Shown: positions 10,205 to 19,160, counted from the first letter of the stretch. The stretch: DNA of 52,004 nucleotides from an uncultured Verrucomicrobia subdivision 3 bacterium (GCA_903878805.1 CAIRJF010000004.1:1-52004), one strand, 5' to 3'. Numbers and translations are program-made. Notes: generated by a model from the letters alone, not told the origin.

Positions 10205-10345
10205 CAGTGCCGAAGCGTGCCAAATCCGAAGAAACTCACGGAATGATTGGGAATAAAGGGGAATTGAAGATTTAGCTTCCAACAACACAGCGCCTAAACT
10301 GTGCCAGAAGCGCATCATGGCACAGTCGCGCGCCGACTGGCACAG
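10205..10345. promoter_or_regulatory. Repeated TGGCACAG motifs upstream of dnaK
   Basis: CTGTGCCA at 10299-10306 and TGGCACAG at 10318-10325 form an inverted repeat with 11 bases between; another TGGCACAG is at 10338-10345, and a related CAGTGCCGAAGCGTGCC lies at 10205-10221. The GTGCC-GAAGCG core recurs in both places. The position in the only sizeable leader of the chaperone block suggests an operator, but the motif is not one I know. Confidence 0.3.
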
Positions 10346-10396
10346 AATTTATGGCGCAGTTGGACGGAAGATCGAGACGGCACTTGGCGTTATAGT

Positions 10397-10963
10397 TTAT
10401 TTACTGCCCGGTTTGACAGCGGGAATTTTAGCGAGATCCGGCGGCAGATTGTTTGGGTCAAACGTTTCAACCTGCAATGAAATCAAGCTAACAAATGACA
10501 TTCCGAAATTCACCGCGCCGTTGGAGCGATCCACCACCATCGCGACGCCGACGACATTGCCGCCGTGCGCGCGGACAATATCCAGCGTCTCTTGCACGCG
10601 GCCACCTTTCGTGACGACATCTTCCACAACGAGAATTTTTTCACCGGCCGCAATCTTGAAGCCGCGCCGCAGCACAAGTTTGCCATCTTCCTTCTCCACA
10701 AAAATGAAACGCAAGCCGAGCTGCCGCGCGACTTCCTGACCGATGACGAGTCCGCCCATCGCGGGCGCCACTACCGTGACCGCGCCGAGCGGTTTTAATT
10801 TGGCCGCCAGCGCCGCACCGAGTTTTTCCACGACCGGCATTTGCTGGAGCGCGAGCGCGCATTGGAAAAACTGGCGGCTGTGCAAGCCGCTGCGCAAAAC
10901 AAAATGGCCTTCGAGCAACGCACCTGAATCGCGGAAAATCTGCAACGCTTCATCTTTTGTCAT
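10397..10963 (-). CDS. pyrE: Orotate phosphoribosyltransferase
   Basis: PyrE joins orotate and PRPP to give OMP in pyrimidine synthesis. The 188-residue protein has the SGALLEGHFVLRSGLHSRQF start, where the Ser/Gly-Lys-His elements bind substrate, the middle APAMGGLVIGQEVARQLGL, and the PRPP-binding motif ILVVEDVVTKGGRVQETLD near residues 110-128. This matches the shorter, Thermus-type PyrE group in which the catalytic lysine is replaced in the EKEDGKLVLRRGF region. It is the upstream neighbour of dnaK on the same strand, with 250 bases between. Confidence 0.93.
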   Translation of the reverse strand: MTKDEALQIFRDSGALLEGHFVLRSGLHSRQFFQCALALQQMPVVEKLGAALAAKLKPLGAVTVVAPAMGGLVIGQEVARQLGLRFIFVEKEDGKLVLRRGFKIAAGEKILVVEDVVTKGGRVQETLDIVRAHGGNVVGVAMVVDRSNGAVNFGMSFVSLISLQVETFDPNNLPPDLAKIPAVKPGSK

Positions 10964-11010
10964 GGCGCGGATTTTAAGTCGAAAGCGGAAAGTTCAAAGT
11001 CCAAAGTTTC

Positions 11011-11076
11011 GCCACAGAGACACAGAGTTCAGAGAGACCGAAATTTTTTCCTCTGTGCGCTCTGTGTCTCTGTGGC
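11011..11076. repeat. Palindromic repeat of the GCCACAGAGACACAGA type
   Basis: GCCACAGAGACACAGA at 11011-11026 is perfectly complementary to TCTGTGTCTCTGTGGC at 11061-11076, with 34 bases between. It lies between pyrE and the next gene and belongs to the same family as the element at 5958-6016. Confidence 0.8.
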
Positions 11077-11088
11077 TAATCTGTCCGC

Positions 11089-11742
11089 GTGCCGAAGTGG
11101 ATTAAATTTCTAATCGCAATTTTGCTGCTGCCCGTCTGCGCGGGCGCGGGAATGGCTTTGTTAAAAGTGCTGCAAGCCTGCGGTAGCGCGGACACCACTT
11201 GGGTTCCCATTGCTGGCGGCGCGGCATGCTGGCTGGTGATTTTTTGTTTGTTGCCCAAGCCGATGTGGGTTTACGTCTTCGGCCACGAACTGACGCATGC
11301 GCTGTGGACGTGGCTGTTCGGCGGCGAAGTCAAAAAAATGAAAGTCACGTCGTCCGGCGGCCACGTCGTCATTTCCAAAACCAATTTTATCATCGCGCTC
11401 GCGCCGTATTTTTTCCCGCTGTATGTCGTGCTGGTCGTCTGCGTGTTCGCGCTCGGAAATTTTATATGGAACTGGCACAGCTATCTCGTCTGGTTTCATT
11501 TGTGTGTCGGCGCGGCGTATGCGTTTCATGTCACACTTACGTTCCACGTTTTGCAGACGCGGCAATCGGACATCACGGGGCAGGGTTATTTATTTTCCGC
11601 AGTGGTAATTTTCCTCGGCAACGTCTGTGTGCTGTTATTTGGCGCTCCGCTGCTCACGCAGTCACCCGGAATCTTCAAAATCTTCAGTCTGTGGTGCAAC
11701 GAAACCGGCAAAGTTTTCGCGTGGCTGCACCAATTATTCTGA
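11089..11742 (+). CDS. Membrane-embedded zinc metalloprotease-like protein (HELTH)
   Basis: A 217-residue polytopic protein starting at GTG 11089. After an N-terminal membrane segment (KFLIAILLLPVCAGAGMAL) and a second one near residues 42-55, it carries VFGHELTHALWTWLFGGEVK, a HExxH zinc motif at about residue 66, placed at a membrane border as in site-2-type (M50) proteases. Further segments (IIALAPYFFPLYVVLVVCV, FSAVVIFLGNVCVLLFG) follow. The second zinc ligand of M50 enzymes is not obvious, so proteolytic activity is inferred. The start lies 13 bases after a palindromic repeat. Confidence 0.6.
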   Translation: MPKWIKFLIAILLLPVCAGAGMALLKVLQACGSADTTWVPIAGGAACWLVIFCLLPKPMWVYVFGHELTHALWTWLFGGEVKKMKVTSSGGHVVISKTNFIIALAPYFFPLYVVLVVCVFALGNFIWNWHSYLVWFHLCVGAAYAFHVTLTFHVLQTRQSDITGQGYLFSAVVIFLGNVCVLLFGAPLLTQSPGIFKIFSLWCNETGKVFAWLHQLF

Positions 11743-11811
11743 ACGCGCCAAAATTTGTCAGTAATTCGGACTTGAAATGCAGCGGCCTTTGGATTCATCC
11801 TCACGGTAGTT

Positions 11812-12276
11812 ATGGATTTAGCCGACATCTTGGGACGCGAACAAATCGTGCCCGAACTTAAAGCAACGAACCGCTGGGAAGCCATTGACGAACTCATTGG
11901 CAATCTCGTTGCCACCGGCAAGATTCAGGCCGCCGACCGCGACGCTGTCACCGCGGCCGTAAAAAAACGCGAAACCTCAATGTCCACCGGCATCGGCTTC
12001 GGCATCGGCATTCCGCACGCTTCCACGGATTTGATTTTTGAAGTCGTCGGCGCACTCGGTCGCTCGCCCAAAGGTGTCAATTTCGATGCGCTCGACAATC
12101 AGCCGGTGAAGCTCGTCATGCTCTTTCTCGTCCCACAAGGTCAATTCCAGAAACATCTCCACACGCTCGCCAACATCGCGAAACTGCTGCACAAGGCGGA
12201 TTTTCGCGAAGCGCTCGAAAAATCCCCGACCGCCGAAGCCATGCTCGCCGTCATCCGTGAGCACGGGAAAAAATAG
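11812..12276 (+). CDS. PTS EIIA domain protein (fructose/nitrogen type)
   Basis: A 154-residue single-domain EIIA of the mannitol/fructose/Ntr family. The phosphorylatable histidine is in FGIGIPHASTD near residue 66; other family segments are the N-terminal WEAIDELIGNLV, the KRETSMSTGIG just before the site, and PVKLVMLFLVPQGQFQKHLHTLANIAKLL. No EIIB or EIIC gene is nearby, so a regulatory role like PtsN is likely. Enzyme I (ptsI) occurs at 36.4 kb in this same window. Confidence 0.85.
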   Translation: MDLADILGREQIVPELKATNRWEAIDELIGNLVATGKIQAADRDAVTAAVKKRETSMSTGIGFGIGIPHASTDLIFEVVGALGRSPKGVNFDALDNQPVKLVMLFLVPQGQFQKHLHTLANIAKLLHKADFREALEKSPTAEAMLAVIREHGKK

Positions 12277-12384
12277 GTTATTCGCGGAATCACCCGGCGT
12301 GCACGGCTCCGAAATTTTCAACCTAAAATTGAATCGCGTTAAACTTGCCTCGCGGGAATTTTTCCGGGTTACTCTGCGGTAGCG

Positions 12385-13065
12385 ATGAATTCTTGGCTCC
12401 TGCTCAACTCCGGCCAATGCGCCGCTGCGTTCAATATGGCGCTGGACGAGGCGTTACTCGCAGCGATGCCGCGCCTGCAAAAACCCGTCCTGCGTTTTTA
12501 CGGCTGGACGGAACCGGCGGCAACCTTCGGCTATTTCCAGAAATTTTCCGAGGTCGAGCGCACGGTGCATTTGCGCCCGCTCATCCGGCGTCCGACCGGC
12601 GGCGGCATCGTGCCGCATGACGCAGACTGGACTTACAGCGCCATTTTTCCACCCGGCCACGAATGGCATTCGCTCAAGGCGGAAGAAAGTTACCGGCGCA
12701 TCCACGACTGGCTGCGTCTGGCGTTTGCAGAATTAAAAATTGAAACCGAACATGCGCCCTGCTGCAAAAAAACGTTGCCCGGCCAATGTTTTGTCGGCCA
12801 TGAAAAATTTGATTTGCTCTGGCACGGCAAAAAAATCGCGGGCGCGGCGCAGCGCAGAAACAAATCGGGGCTGCTAATCCAAGGCTCGGTGCAACCGCCG
12901 GTGGCACGCACGCGGGCGGATTTTGCAGCGGCGATGCGCGGCGTGGCGGAAAAATCTTTTGCGGTGGCTTGGACGGAGTTTTTGCCAGACGCCGACCTTC
13001 GCCATCATGTGACCCAATTGTTGGAGGAAAAATTTTCGCAGCCGTGCTACAATGAGCGGCGTTAG
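12385..13065 (+). CDS. Lipoate-protein ligase A family protein
   Basis: A 226-residue protein of the biotin/lipoate ligase (BPL_LplA_LipB) fold. Seen motifs are NMALDEALLAA at the N-terminus, LRFYGWTEPAATFGYFQ, the lipoyl-adenylate loop LIRRPTGGGIVPHDADWTYS near residues 72-90, and the catalytic-lysine segment HGKKIAGAAQRRNKSGLLIQGS near 155-175. It ends without the C-terminal accessory domain of E. coli LplA, so it may act as an octanoyl- or lipoyl-transferase. No lipoyl-dependent enzyme or lipA is adjacent. Confidence 0.82.
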   Translation: MNSWLLLNSGQCAAAFNMALDEALLAAMPRLQKPVLRFYGWTEPAATFGYFQKFSEVERTVHLRPLIRRPTGGGIVPHDADWTYSAIFPPGHEWHSLKAEESYRRIHDWLRLAFAELKIETEHAPCCKKTLPGQCFVGHEKFDLLWHGKKIAGAAQRRNKSGLLIQGSVQPPVARTRADFAAAMRGVAEKSFAVAWTEFLPDADLRHHVTQLLEEKFSQPCYNERR

Positions 13066-13082
13066 TTCAAACTCATTCACGG

Positions 13083-15428
13083 ATGAGACATTTGATTTCC
13101 ATTTTGTTCGCCGCCGCGCTTATTTTTATGGGCGAGGCTGACGCGCAGGTTTTAATGAGCGGCGGAAGGTATTCGCAGAATTTTGATTCGCTGGGGACCA
13201 ACGGCAGCCCAAGTTGGACAGACAATGGCAAGCTGCCCGGCTGGTATGTTTCAAAAAGCGTGGCGCCCAACAATGTCACAAATTACACCGCTGGTGCGGG
13301 CACGAGCGGCACGGGCGCGATTTACAATTTTGGAACCAATGACGCCAACGGCATCACCGATCGCGCACTCGGTTCGGTGGCTTCCAGCACGCCGGGGAAT
13401 TTCGCCTATGGCGTGCGCTTCACCAACGATACGGCATCCGCGCAAACGAACATCACGGTTTCCTACACTGGCGAGCAATGGCGCAACGCCAACACGGTGA
13501 CAAACACGCTGGCGTTTTCGTATCAGATTTCCAGCCAGCCGCTCACGAATGCGGACGCGGGCAATTCCCAGACGTGGTCGAATTTTACCGCGCTGAATTT
13601 CAATTCGCCAAGCATCGCTGGCGGCTCGGCGATTGACGGCAACGCGGCGGCGAACCGACAGATTTTCATGCCCATCGTCCTGACCGGCGCGGTGGTGCAG
13701 CCGGGGCAGGAAATTTTTTTGCGCTGGCGCGACGTTGACGACAGCGGCAGCGACGCAGGGATTGCCGTGGATGATTTGACCGTCAGTTTCCAATCCACCA
13801 CCAATCAACCGACGCAAACGAATGCTCCGGGCATCACCACGCAGCCGCAAAGCTCGACGAACAATGTGGGCGACACCGTCACCTTCACGGTGGTCGCGAG
13901 CGGAACTTCGCCCTTGAGTTACCAATGGAAGTCGAACAGCGTCGCGGTGGCAGGAGCGACGAACAGTTCATTCACGCTCACGAGCGTCACGACCAATTTA
14001 AATGGTATCACTTATTTCGTGACCGTCACCAACGTCGCCGGTTCAACAAACAGCCAGACCGCGACGCTCACCGTTAATCCGGCGGCGGTCACTGCGCCGG
14101 TTGTCGCGACGCAGGCCAAAATTTTGCGCATCGTCGCTTACAACATCGCGGCGGACGTCACCAACACCATTTATCCAACGTGGCCGTCCGTCGGGCCGCC
14201 GCTGCCCGGTTTGATTGCGCCGCCAAGCGCGACGAATAATTTTCAGGTCGGCGGCGTGCTCGAAGGCATTGGCGAGGAGCTTTTGAACGGCAACGCGCAG
14301 CCGATTGACATTTTGGCTTTGGAGGAAACGACGACCAATCCCGTCACCGTCACGCCAATTGTGAACGGGCTGAATTTATTTTATGGCGTAGCGGGGATGT
14401 ATTCCAACAGCACTTATCAGGCGACGGAGCAATTTGGCGACCCGACGTTCGGCGACGGCCCGAACGCGCTGGTCTATAACACGAGAACATTGCAACTGCT
14501 CGCCTCCGTGCCGGTGGATCCGCCCGGTGGCACAAGTCAGCTTGGTTCTAGCAGCGGCGAGTATCGCGAGGTGATGCGTTATCAGTTCGCCCCGGCGGGC
14601 GTGGCGACCAACGCCGCCAACATTTTTTATGTTTATGTGAGCCATTATAAATCCGGCGCGGCTTCCACTGCCGGTGTCACGAACTCCCGCAATAACGAAG
14701 CCATCATTGTCCGCAACCACACTGCCACGCTGCCACCGACCGCGCGCATTTTACATGTCGGTGATTTCAACACCGGCGACGCCAGCGAGCCGATGTATGC
14801 CACGCTCACCGCGCCCGGCACGAACCAGTTGCTTGACCCGCTCAATATTACACGCAGCCTCACGACCAATTTTGACAGCAGCACCGCCCCGGCGAACCTC
14901 ACGGAATCCGCCGTCAATCTCCAATACCGCGACGATTACCAGATGATGACGACGAATGTTTATTACGGCACGCCCGGCGGACTGGCGCTCGTGACCGGAA
15001 CCTTTCACGCCTTCGGCAACAACGGCTCGACGCCATTTCACGGCAACTTAAATTCCGGTTCCAACACTTCGCTTAACAACAATCTCGTCACCAACGGCCC
15101 GGTTTTCATCAGCGCCGCGCAGCTCTACCTCGACCTCATCAACGCCAGTGACCATTTGCCCGTCGTGGCCGACTACACGATTCCCGTGCCCGCGCCGATT
15201 ATCAACAGCCTTACCCTCGCCGGCACAAATCTCATTTTCAACGTGGGCAACTGCATCACCGGCGGCGTCTTCACTGTGCTGATGAACACGAACCTGACTG
15301 CGTCGGTGACAAACTGGACAACCCTGCCAGCCACCAACACCGCCGCCAGCAGCAGCCTCACCTTCACCGTGACCAACGGGTTCAACCCGACCCCGCCCGG
15401 AAAATTTTATCGCCTGCTGGAAAAGTGA
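13083..15428 (+). CDS. Large secreted endonuclease/exonuclease/phosphatase-family protein with an Ig-like domain
   Basis: A 781-residue protein beginning with a signal peptide (MRHLISILFAAALIFMG, cut near EADAQ). Residues about 25-235 form a beta-rich region typical of verrucomicrobial secreted proteins. Next comes an Ig-like domain of about 85 residues (ITTQPQSSTNNVGDTVTFTV ... YFVTVTNVAGSTNSQ). The C-terminal half, from ILRIVAYNIAADV, is an EEP (DNase I-like) domain. It keeps DILALEET (metal-binding Glu), FYVYVSHYKSG, ARILHVGDFNTGD and the final NASDHLPVVADY histidine. The substrate could be extracellular DNA or a phosphodiester/phospholipid. The protein ends in another short Ig-like strand region with no obvious anchor. 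Confidence 0.8.
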   Translation: MRHLISILFAAALIFMGEADAQVLMSGGRYSQNFDSLGTNGSPSWTDNGKLPGWYVSKSVAPNNVTNYTAGAGTSGTGAIYNFGTNDANGITDRALGSVASSTPGNFAYGVRFTNDTASAQTNITVSYTGEQWRNANTVTNTLAFSYQISSQPLTNADAGNSQTWSNFTALNFNSPSIAGGSAIDGNAAANRQIFMPIVLTGAVVQPGQEIFLRWRDVDDSGSDAGIAVDDLTVSFQSTTNQPTQTNAPGITTQPQSSTNNVGDTVTFTVVASGTSPLSYQWKSNSVAVAGATNSSFTLTSVTTNLNGITYFVTVTNVAGSTNSQTATLTVNPAAVTAPVVATQAKILRIVAYNIAADVTNTIYPTWPSVGPPLPGLIAPPSATNNFQVGGVLEGIGEELLNGNAQPIDILALEETTTNPVTVTPIVNGLNLFYGVAGMYSNSTYQATEQFGDPTFGDGPNALVYNTRTLQLLASVPVDPPGGTSQLGSSSGEYREVMRYQFAPAGVATNAANIFYVYVSHYKSGAASTAGVTNSRNNEAIIVRNHTATLPPTARILHVGDFNTGDASEPMYATLTAPGTNQLLDPLNITRSLTTNFDSSTAPANLTESAVNLQYRDDYQMMTTNVYYGTPGGLALVTGTFHAFGNNGSTPFHGNLNSGSNTSLNNNLVTNGPVFISAAQLYLDLINASDHLPVVADYTIPVPAPIINSLTLAGTNLIFNVGNCITGGVFTVLMNTNLTASVTNWTTLPATNTAASSSLTFTVTNGFNPTPPGKFYRLLEK

Positions 15429-15535
15429 CGGGTGAAAAATTTATTCAACTTGGCGCCTTTCGCGAGTTGGCGTGGAACCCAGTTCCCCAATCAAATTTCT
15501 CGCCGCGCGGAATTTCTCTGCTAACTTGCGCGCGC

Positions 15536-16216
15536 ATGATTCGGTTAGTTTTGTTCGACATTGACGGCACGCTGGTTCACACCGGACACGCGGGCACAAA
15601 GGCGTTTGCTAAAACCTTTGCCACGGAATTCGACCTGCACCACGGCTCGGAAAAAATGAAGTTTGCCGGTCGCACGGACGTAAGCCTCGTGCGCGAATTT
15701 TTCAAAATCCACGGTCTCGACGAATCGCCCGCGCACTTCCGTCAATTTTTTGCGCGCTATGTTTTCTGGCTCGACCACATTCTCGCGCACAGCACCGGTC
15801 ACGCGTGTCTCGGCATTTTTGAATTCATTCGCGAACTGCAAAATCTGCCCAATCCGCCACTGCTCGGTCTGCTCACCGGCAACATTCAACTCGGCGCGGA
15901 AATAAAATTACGCGCGTTCGGCCTCTGGGATTTTTTTGTCATGGGCGGATTTGCGGACGACCATGAAGACCGCAATCACATCGCCGTTGCCGCGCTCGAA
16001 CGCGGTCGTCGCGTGCTGGGGAAAGATTTGCAGCCGCAGGAAATCGTCGTCATCGGCGACACACCGTTTGATGTGCGCTGCGGAAAATTCATCGGCGCAA
16101 AAACTTTGGCCGTCGCAACGGGCGGCTCGAAGTTGGAAGAATTAAAACCCTGCGGCGCCGACTGGACGGTGGCAGACTTGACGAAGATTTCGGTGCGGGA
16201 AATCTGCCCGCGCTGA
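15536..16216 (+). CDS. HAD-superfamily hydrolase (phosphoglycolate phosphatase-like)
   Basis: The open frame extends upstream to 15425, but the family N-terminus, MIRLVLFDIDGTLVHTGHAG, begins at ATG 15536, giving 226 residues. The catalytic Asp motif is DIDGT; the second motif Thr is in LLGLLTGNIQLGAEIKL; the Lys and acidic motifs III/IV are in GKDLQPQEIVVIGDTPFDVRCG. The helical cap between residues 15 and 90 marks subfamily I. Such proteins usually dephosphorylate small metabolites. The real substrate is not readable here. Confidence 0.85.
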   Translation: MIRLVLFDIDGTLVHTGHAGTKAFAKTFATEFDLHHGSEKMKFAGRTDVSLVREFFKIHGLDESPAHFRQFFARYVFWLDHILAHSTGHACLGIFEFIRELQNLPNPPLLGLLTGNIQLGAEIKLRAFGLWDFFVMGGFADDHEDRNHIAVAALERGRRVLGKDLQPQEIVVIGDTPFDVRCGKFIGAKTLAVATGGSKLEELKPCGADWTVADLTKISVREICPR

Positions 16217-16310
16217 CATCGGCCTAAATTCAAACTTACAGAGCAAGACAGATAGTGATGAATAGTTGGATAGTCGGTAAAAAAAAATCTGGCAAAGCCG
16301 ACTGGTCGCG

Positions 16311-17180
16311 GTGCTGCCGCATGAATGGATTTTTGGCGCGTTTTTGTTTTTGACCGGATTGCGGCTGCTCGTTCATGGTGGTGCGGCCGCGACATGGTCG
16401 CTGGTTTTTTTTGGTTGCTGGCTTGCAGGCATCGCCGTTTTTTTCTGGGCGGAACGCAACTCGACGCCGTGGTGCTGGCGGGTGCGGCTGTTGTTTTATC
16501 CGGCCTCGATGGGCATCAGTTTCTATGCGATGGGCGCGGCGATTCCCTTGCTGGGCAATGGCAAAGTGGATGCTTTGCTGCTGAACTATGACCGCGCCCT
16601 GCTTGGCGAAACGCCTGCCGTGGCGTGGGAAAAATGGTTGCGCCCGTGGGCGGAGGATGTGGCCATGGCGTGCTATGTTTTTTTCTTCTACTATCTTGTT
16701 GCCGTGCCGGGCCGTTATTGCCTTGAGAATTTACGTCTGTTCCGCAAATGCATCGTCGGCTTGTTCACGATGTATGGTCTGGCGTTCATGGGCTACACGG
16801 TGCTGCCCGCCGGCGGGCCGTGGCGCTGTCTGAACTTTACCACGCCTTTGCATGGTCCATGGCTGCTCGACTGGCTGCTGCCGCCGGTTAACGCTGGTAG
16901 CAATGCCCTAGATGTTTTTCCCAGCGTTCACGTTTCGGCGACGCTGTTTCTGCTGCTGTTCGACTGGCAGCATGCGCGCCACCGATTCTGGTGGTATCTG
17001 CTGCCTTGTGTGATTCTTTGGTTTTCCACGCTTTATCTGCGCTTCCATTACTTCGTGGATTTGCTTGGCGGCGTGGTCGTAGCACTGGCTGGCTGGTGGG
17101 TAGCGCAAACACACGACGAAGCCACGCGCGACCAACCCATGCTGGCTTCCGATTTCAACAAGCCGAAAGTTTCACGCTGA
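16311..17180 (+). CDS. PAP2-family membrane phosphatase/phosphotransferase
   Basis: A 289-residue polytopic protein with at least six hydrophobic segments. The late PAP2 motifs are clear: DVFPSVHVSATLFLLL near residue 205 (the PSxH motif) and LYLRFHYFVDLLGGVVVALA near 245 (the RxxxHxxxD motif). The spacing and the bulky N-terminal part resemble the inositol-phosphotransferase/AUR1-like branch (PAP2_3) more than the small UppP-like enzymes. The best start is GTG 16311, since no ATG is in frame nearby. The gene ends inside the convergent arginyltransferase-like gene (26-base overlap). Confidence 0.75.
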   Translation: MLPHEWIFGAFLFLTGLRLLVHGGAAATWSLVFFGCWLAGIAVFFWAERNSTPWCWRVRLLFYPASMGISFYAMGAAIPLLGNGKVDALLLNYDRALLGETPAVAWEKWLRPWAEDVAMACYVFFFYYLVAVPGRYCLENLRLFRKCIVGLFTMYGLAFMGYTVLPAGGPWRCLNFTTPLHGPWLLDWLLPPVNAGSNALDVFPSVHVSATLFLLLFDWQHARHRFWWYLLPCVILWFSTLYLRFHYFVDLLGGVVVALAGWWVAQTHDEATRDQPMLASDFNKPKVSR

Positions 17181-17964
17181 AACCGCCGGAAGTGGTGAGC
17201 TTTTCGAGTTTCCCAGCGTAGAACAATTCGCGGTATTCCTCCGTCTCCAGCAGATGTTGACGCAAATCTTTTTGATCGCGATGCAAAATGTATTTCAGTT
17301 CCTTCAAGTCGGCCGACCAGCGAAAGCCATTGAAAAATTCCGCGCCCGCGAACTGCGTTTTGTAAAGCGCGCTGTCCGAGTAACAAGTTCCGAGATAAAG
17401 ATTTTTTGCTCCGCGCTCCGCAAATAACGCCACCGCCGAGGTCATCATGAACATGCCGAGATTGCGCGCGTAATAATTCAGGTCGTAAAATGCGTAGTAA
17501 TAAAACGCGAGCGACTTGCCTTCGAGATACAAAGTCGCCACCCCGATTTCCTTACTCGTTTCCACATCCATGAACACCAGCAAGTGTGAAATGATGGGCG
17601 CATCAAACAACGCATCCAACCGCTCGTAACTCATCACATCCTTGCCGAATTTGATGTCCGCATACGTTTTGAAAAAAGCGCGACGCTCCGGTGTGTAATC
17701 AAATTTCTCGCGCGTCACTAATTTCACTTCAATGCCTGCGCCTTTGCGCAAAATCCGGCGGTTCTCGGACGAAGGCTTGAACTTCGCCAAGTTGACACGC
17801 ACTTGCCGACACAAATAAAATCGATCCAGATAACGCGACGACGGCAGAAAACCCGCATTAAAAATATCCGCCGGCGTCTCGCCGTCTTCCGGCAAGGCCC
17901 ACACCGCGTAGGGAAACTGGTAATTGTCGTAATCGGAATTCTGTTCGGAAAAAAGGAGTTTCAT
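17155..17964 (-). CDS. Arginyl/leucyl-tRNA-protein transferase-like GNAT protein
   Basis: A 269-residue protein whose C-terminal half resembles the GNAT-like domain of ATE1/Bpt arginyl- or leucyltransferases: GVATLYLEGKSLAFYYYAFY, then NLGMFMMTSAVALFAERGAK, NLYLGTCYSDSALYKTQF and FFNGFRW. The segment QVRVNLAKFKPSSENRRILR near residues 55-75 matches the family's VPVxxFxPSxxQRR stretch. The cysteine pairs normally found in the N-terminal part are missing; only a single Cys stays near YLCRQ. It follows alr with a 4-base ATGA overlap. It may transfer an amino acid from aminoacyl-tRNA to a peptide or protein acceptor, or be a GNAT enzyme with other use. Confidence 0.6.
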   Translation of the reverse strand: MKLLFSEQNSDYDNYQFPYAVWALPEDGETPADIFNAGFLPSSRYLDRFYLCRQVRVNLAKFKPSSENRRILRKGAGIEVKLVTREKFDYTPERRAFFKTYADIKFGKDVMSYERLDALFDAPIISHLLVFMDVETSKEIGVATLYLEGKSLAFYYYAFYDLNYYARNLGMFMMTSAVALFAERGAKNLYLGTCYSDSALYKTQFAGAEFFNGFRWSADLKELKYILHRDQKDLRQHLLETEEYRELFYAGKLEKLTTSGGFSVKLSAC

Positions 17965-19145
17965 TTTGTCGGCGCAGTTTCCAATTCAGTTTTCGCCAGC
18001 GAAGCGCGACCATTTACCGATTTGCGTCGCAACCGCAACCGCCAGTTCGTCAGCACGTCGTAAGTCACGGAATTTTTGAGCTTCGCAATATCGCGCACGG
18101 TGATTTCATCGCCGCCCTGTTTACCCATCAACACGGCTTCATCCCACATCTGCGCCTGCGGAATGTCCGTGATATCCACCATCAGCGCATCCATCGCGAT
18201 GCCGCCGAGCAGCGGCGCGCGCTGGCCGTGGATGAGCGCGCAGCCTTCGTTGCGCACGCGCGGAAAACCATCGCCGTAACCAATCGGCAAAATCGCGATG
18301 CGCCGTTCCGTTTTTGCTGTGTAGCGCATGCCGTAACCCACGACTTCGCCCGGCTTCAATTTTTGGATCGCGGCAATTTTTGCCTTCACCGACATCACCG
18401 GTTCGATGCCGGGAATCTGGCGACAAACTTGCGACGGAAAAACGCCGTAAAGCAAAATGCCCGTGCGCACCATGTCCAGATGCGCGTGCGGCAAATCCAG
18501 AAAACCACCACTGTTGCAGGCGTGACGGATTTTTACGGAAACTTTCTTTTGTTCCAGTGATTTTAGTATTTCCTGAAAGCGCGAAAACTGAAGATTGGCA
18601 AAGGTTTTATCTGTTTCATCCGATTGTGAAAAATGCGTCATCACGCCTTCAAGCGACAATGCTTTCTCTGCGAGAATTTTTTCGATGAGCGGCAAGGCCT
18701 CGTCCCAACGCACGCCGTAACGGCTCATGCCGGTGTGAATTTTGACGTGCACCGGAACCTGCTTCCCAAATTCCGCCGCAACTTTTGCGAGCTTGCGGAC
18801 CGTGTGCGGCTCGTTCACGCACACCGTCAAATCATGTGCCACACACCATTCAAGTTCGGCCTCCTGACGTTCGCCGAGCAGCAACAACGGCGCGGTGATG
18901 CCGCCTTCGCGCAAGTGCATCGCTTCTTCAAGTGTGCTCAAGCCGAAACCCCACGCGCCTTCCTCGACCGCGACGCGCGCCACATCGAGCGCGCCGTGGC
19001 CGTAAGCTTCGTCTTTCACGACAGCCATCAAGCGAACGTGTTTGGGCAAATCGCCCCGAATCAATTGAAGATTGCGGCGTAATTTGCCGAGATCAATCTC
19101 GGTCCAAGCTGGTCGCAACGGAAAATTTTCAGAATCTAATTTCAT
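17961..19145 (-). CDS. alr: Alanine racemase
   Basis: This PLP enzyme converts L-alanine to D-alanine for peptidoglycan. From ATG 19145 the protein starts MKLDSENFPLRPAWTEIDLG and has 394 residues. The PLP lysine is in RLMAVVKDEAYGHGALDVA; the usual text is VKANAYGHG, so the residues just after the Lys differ. The C-terminal domain shows VGYGMRYTAKTERRIAILPI and GYGDGFPR with the catalytic tyrosine region. A longer frame to 19166 would start with GTG inside a palindrome-like repeat, so 19145 is preferred. A basic C-terminal tail (LRLRRKSVNGRASLAK) extends beyond the usual end. It overlaps the start of the arginyltransferase-like gene. Confidence 0.92.
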   Translation of the reverse strand: MKLDSENFPLRPAWTEIDLGKLRRNLQLIRGDLPKHVRLMAVVKDEAYGHGALDVARVAVEEGAWGFGLSTLEEAMHLREGGITAPLLLLGERQEAELEWCVAHDLTVCVNEPHTVRKLAKVAAEFGKQVPVHVKIHTGMSRYGVRWDEALPLIEKILAEKALSLEGVMTHFSQSDETDKTFANLQFSRFQEILKSLEQKKVSVKIRHACNSGGFLDLPHAHLDMVRTGILLYGVFPSQVCRQIPGIEPVMSVKAKIAAIQKLKPGEVVGYGMRYTAKTERRIAILPIGYGDGFPRVRNEGCALIHGQRAPLLGGIAMDALMVDITDIPQAQMWDEAVLMGKQGGDEITVRDIAKLKNSVTYDVLTNWRLRLRRKSVNGRASLAKTELETAPTK

Positions 19146-19160
19146 CGGACGAATAAATTT

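Noticed and set aside
10200-10230. Possible sigma-54 promoter (TTGGCACGCTTCGGCAC on the minus strand) for dnaK
   Set aside because: The -12 TTGC element is not at the required spacing.
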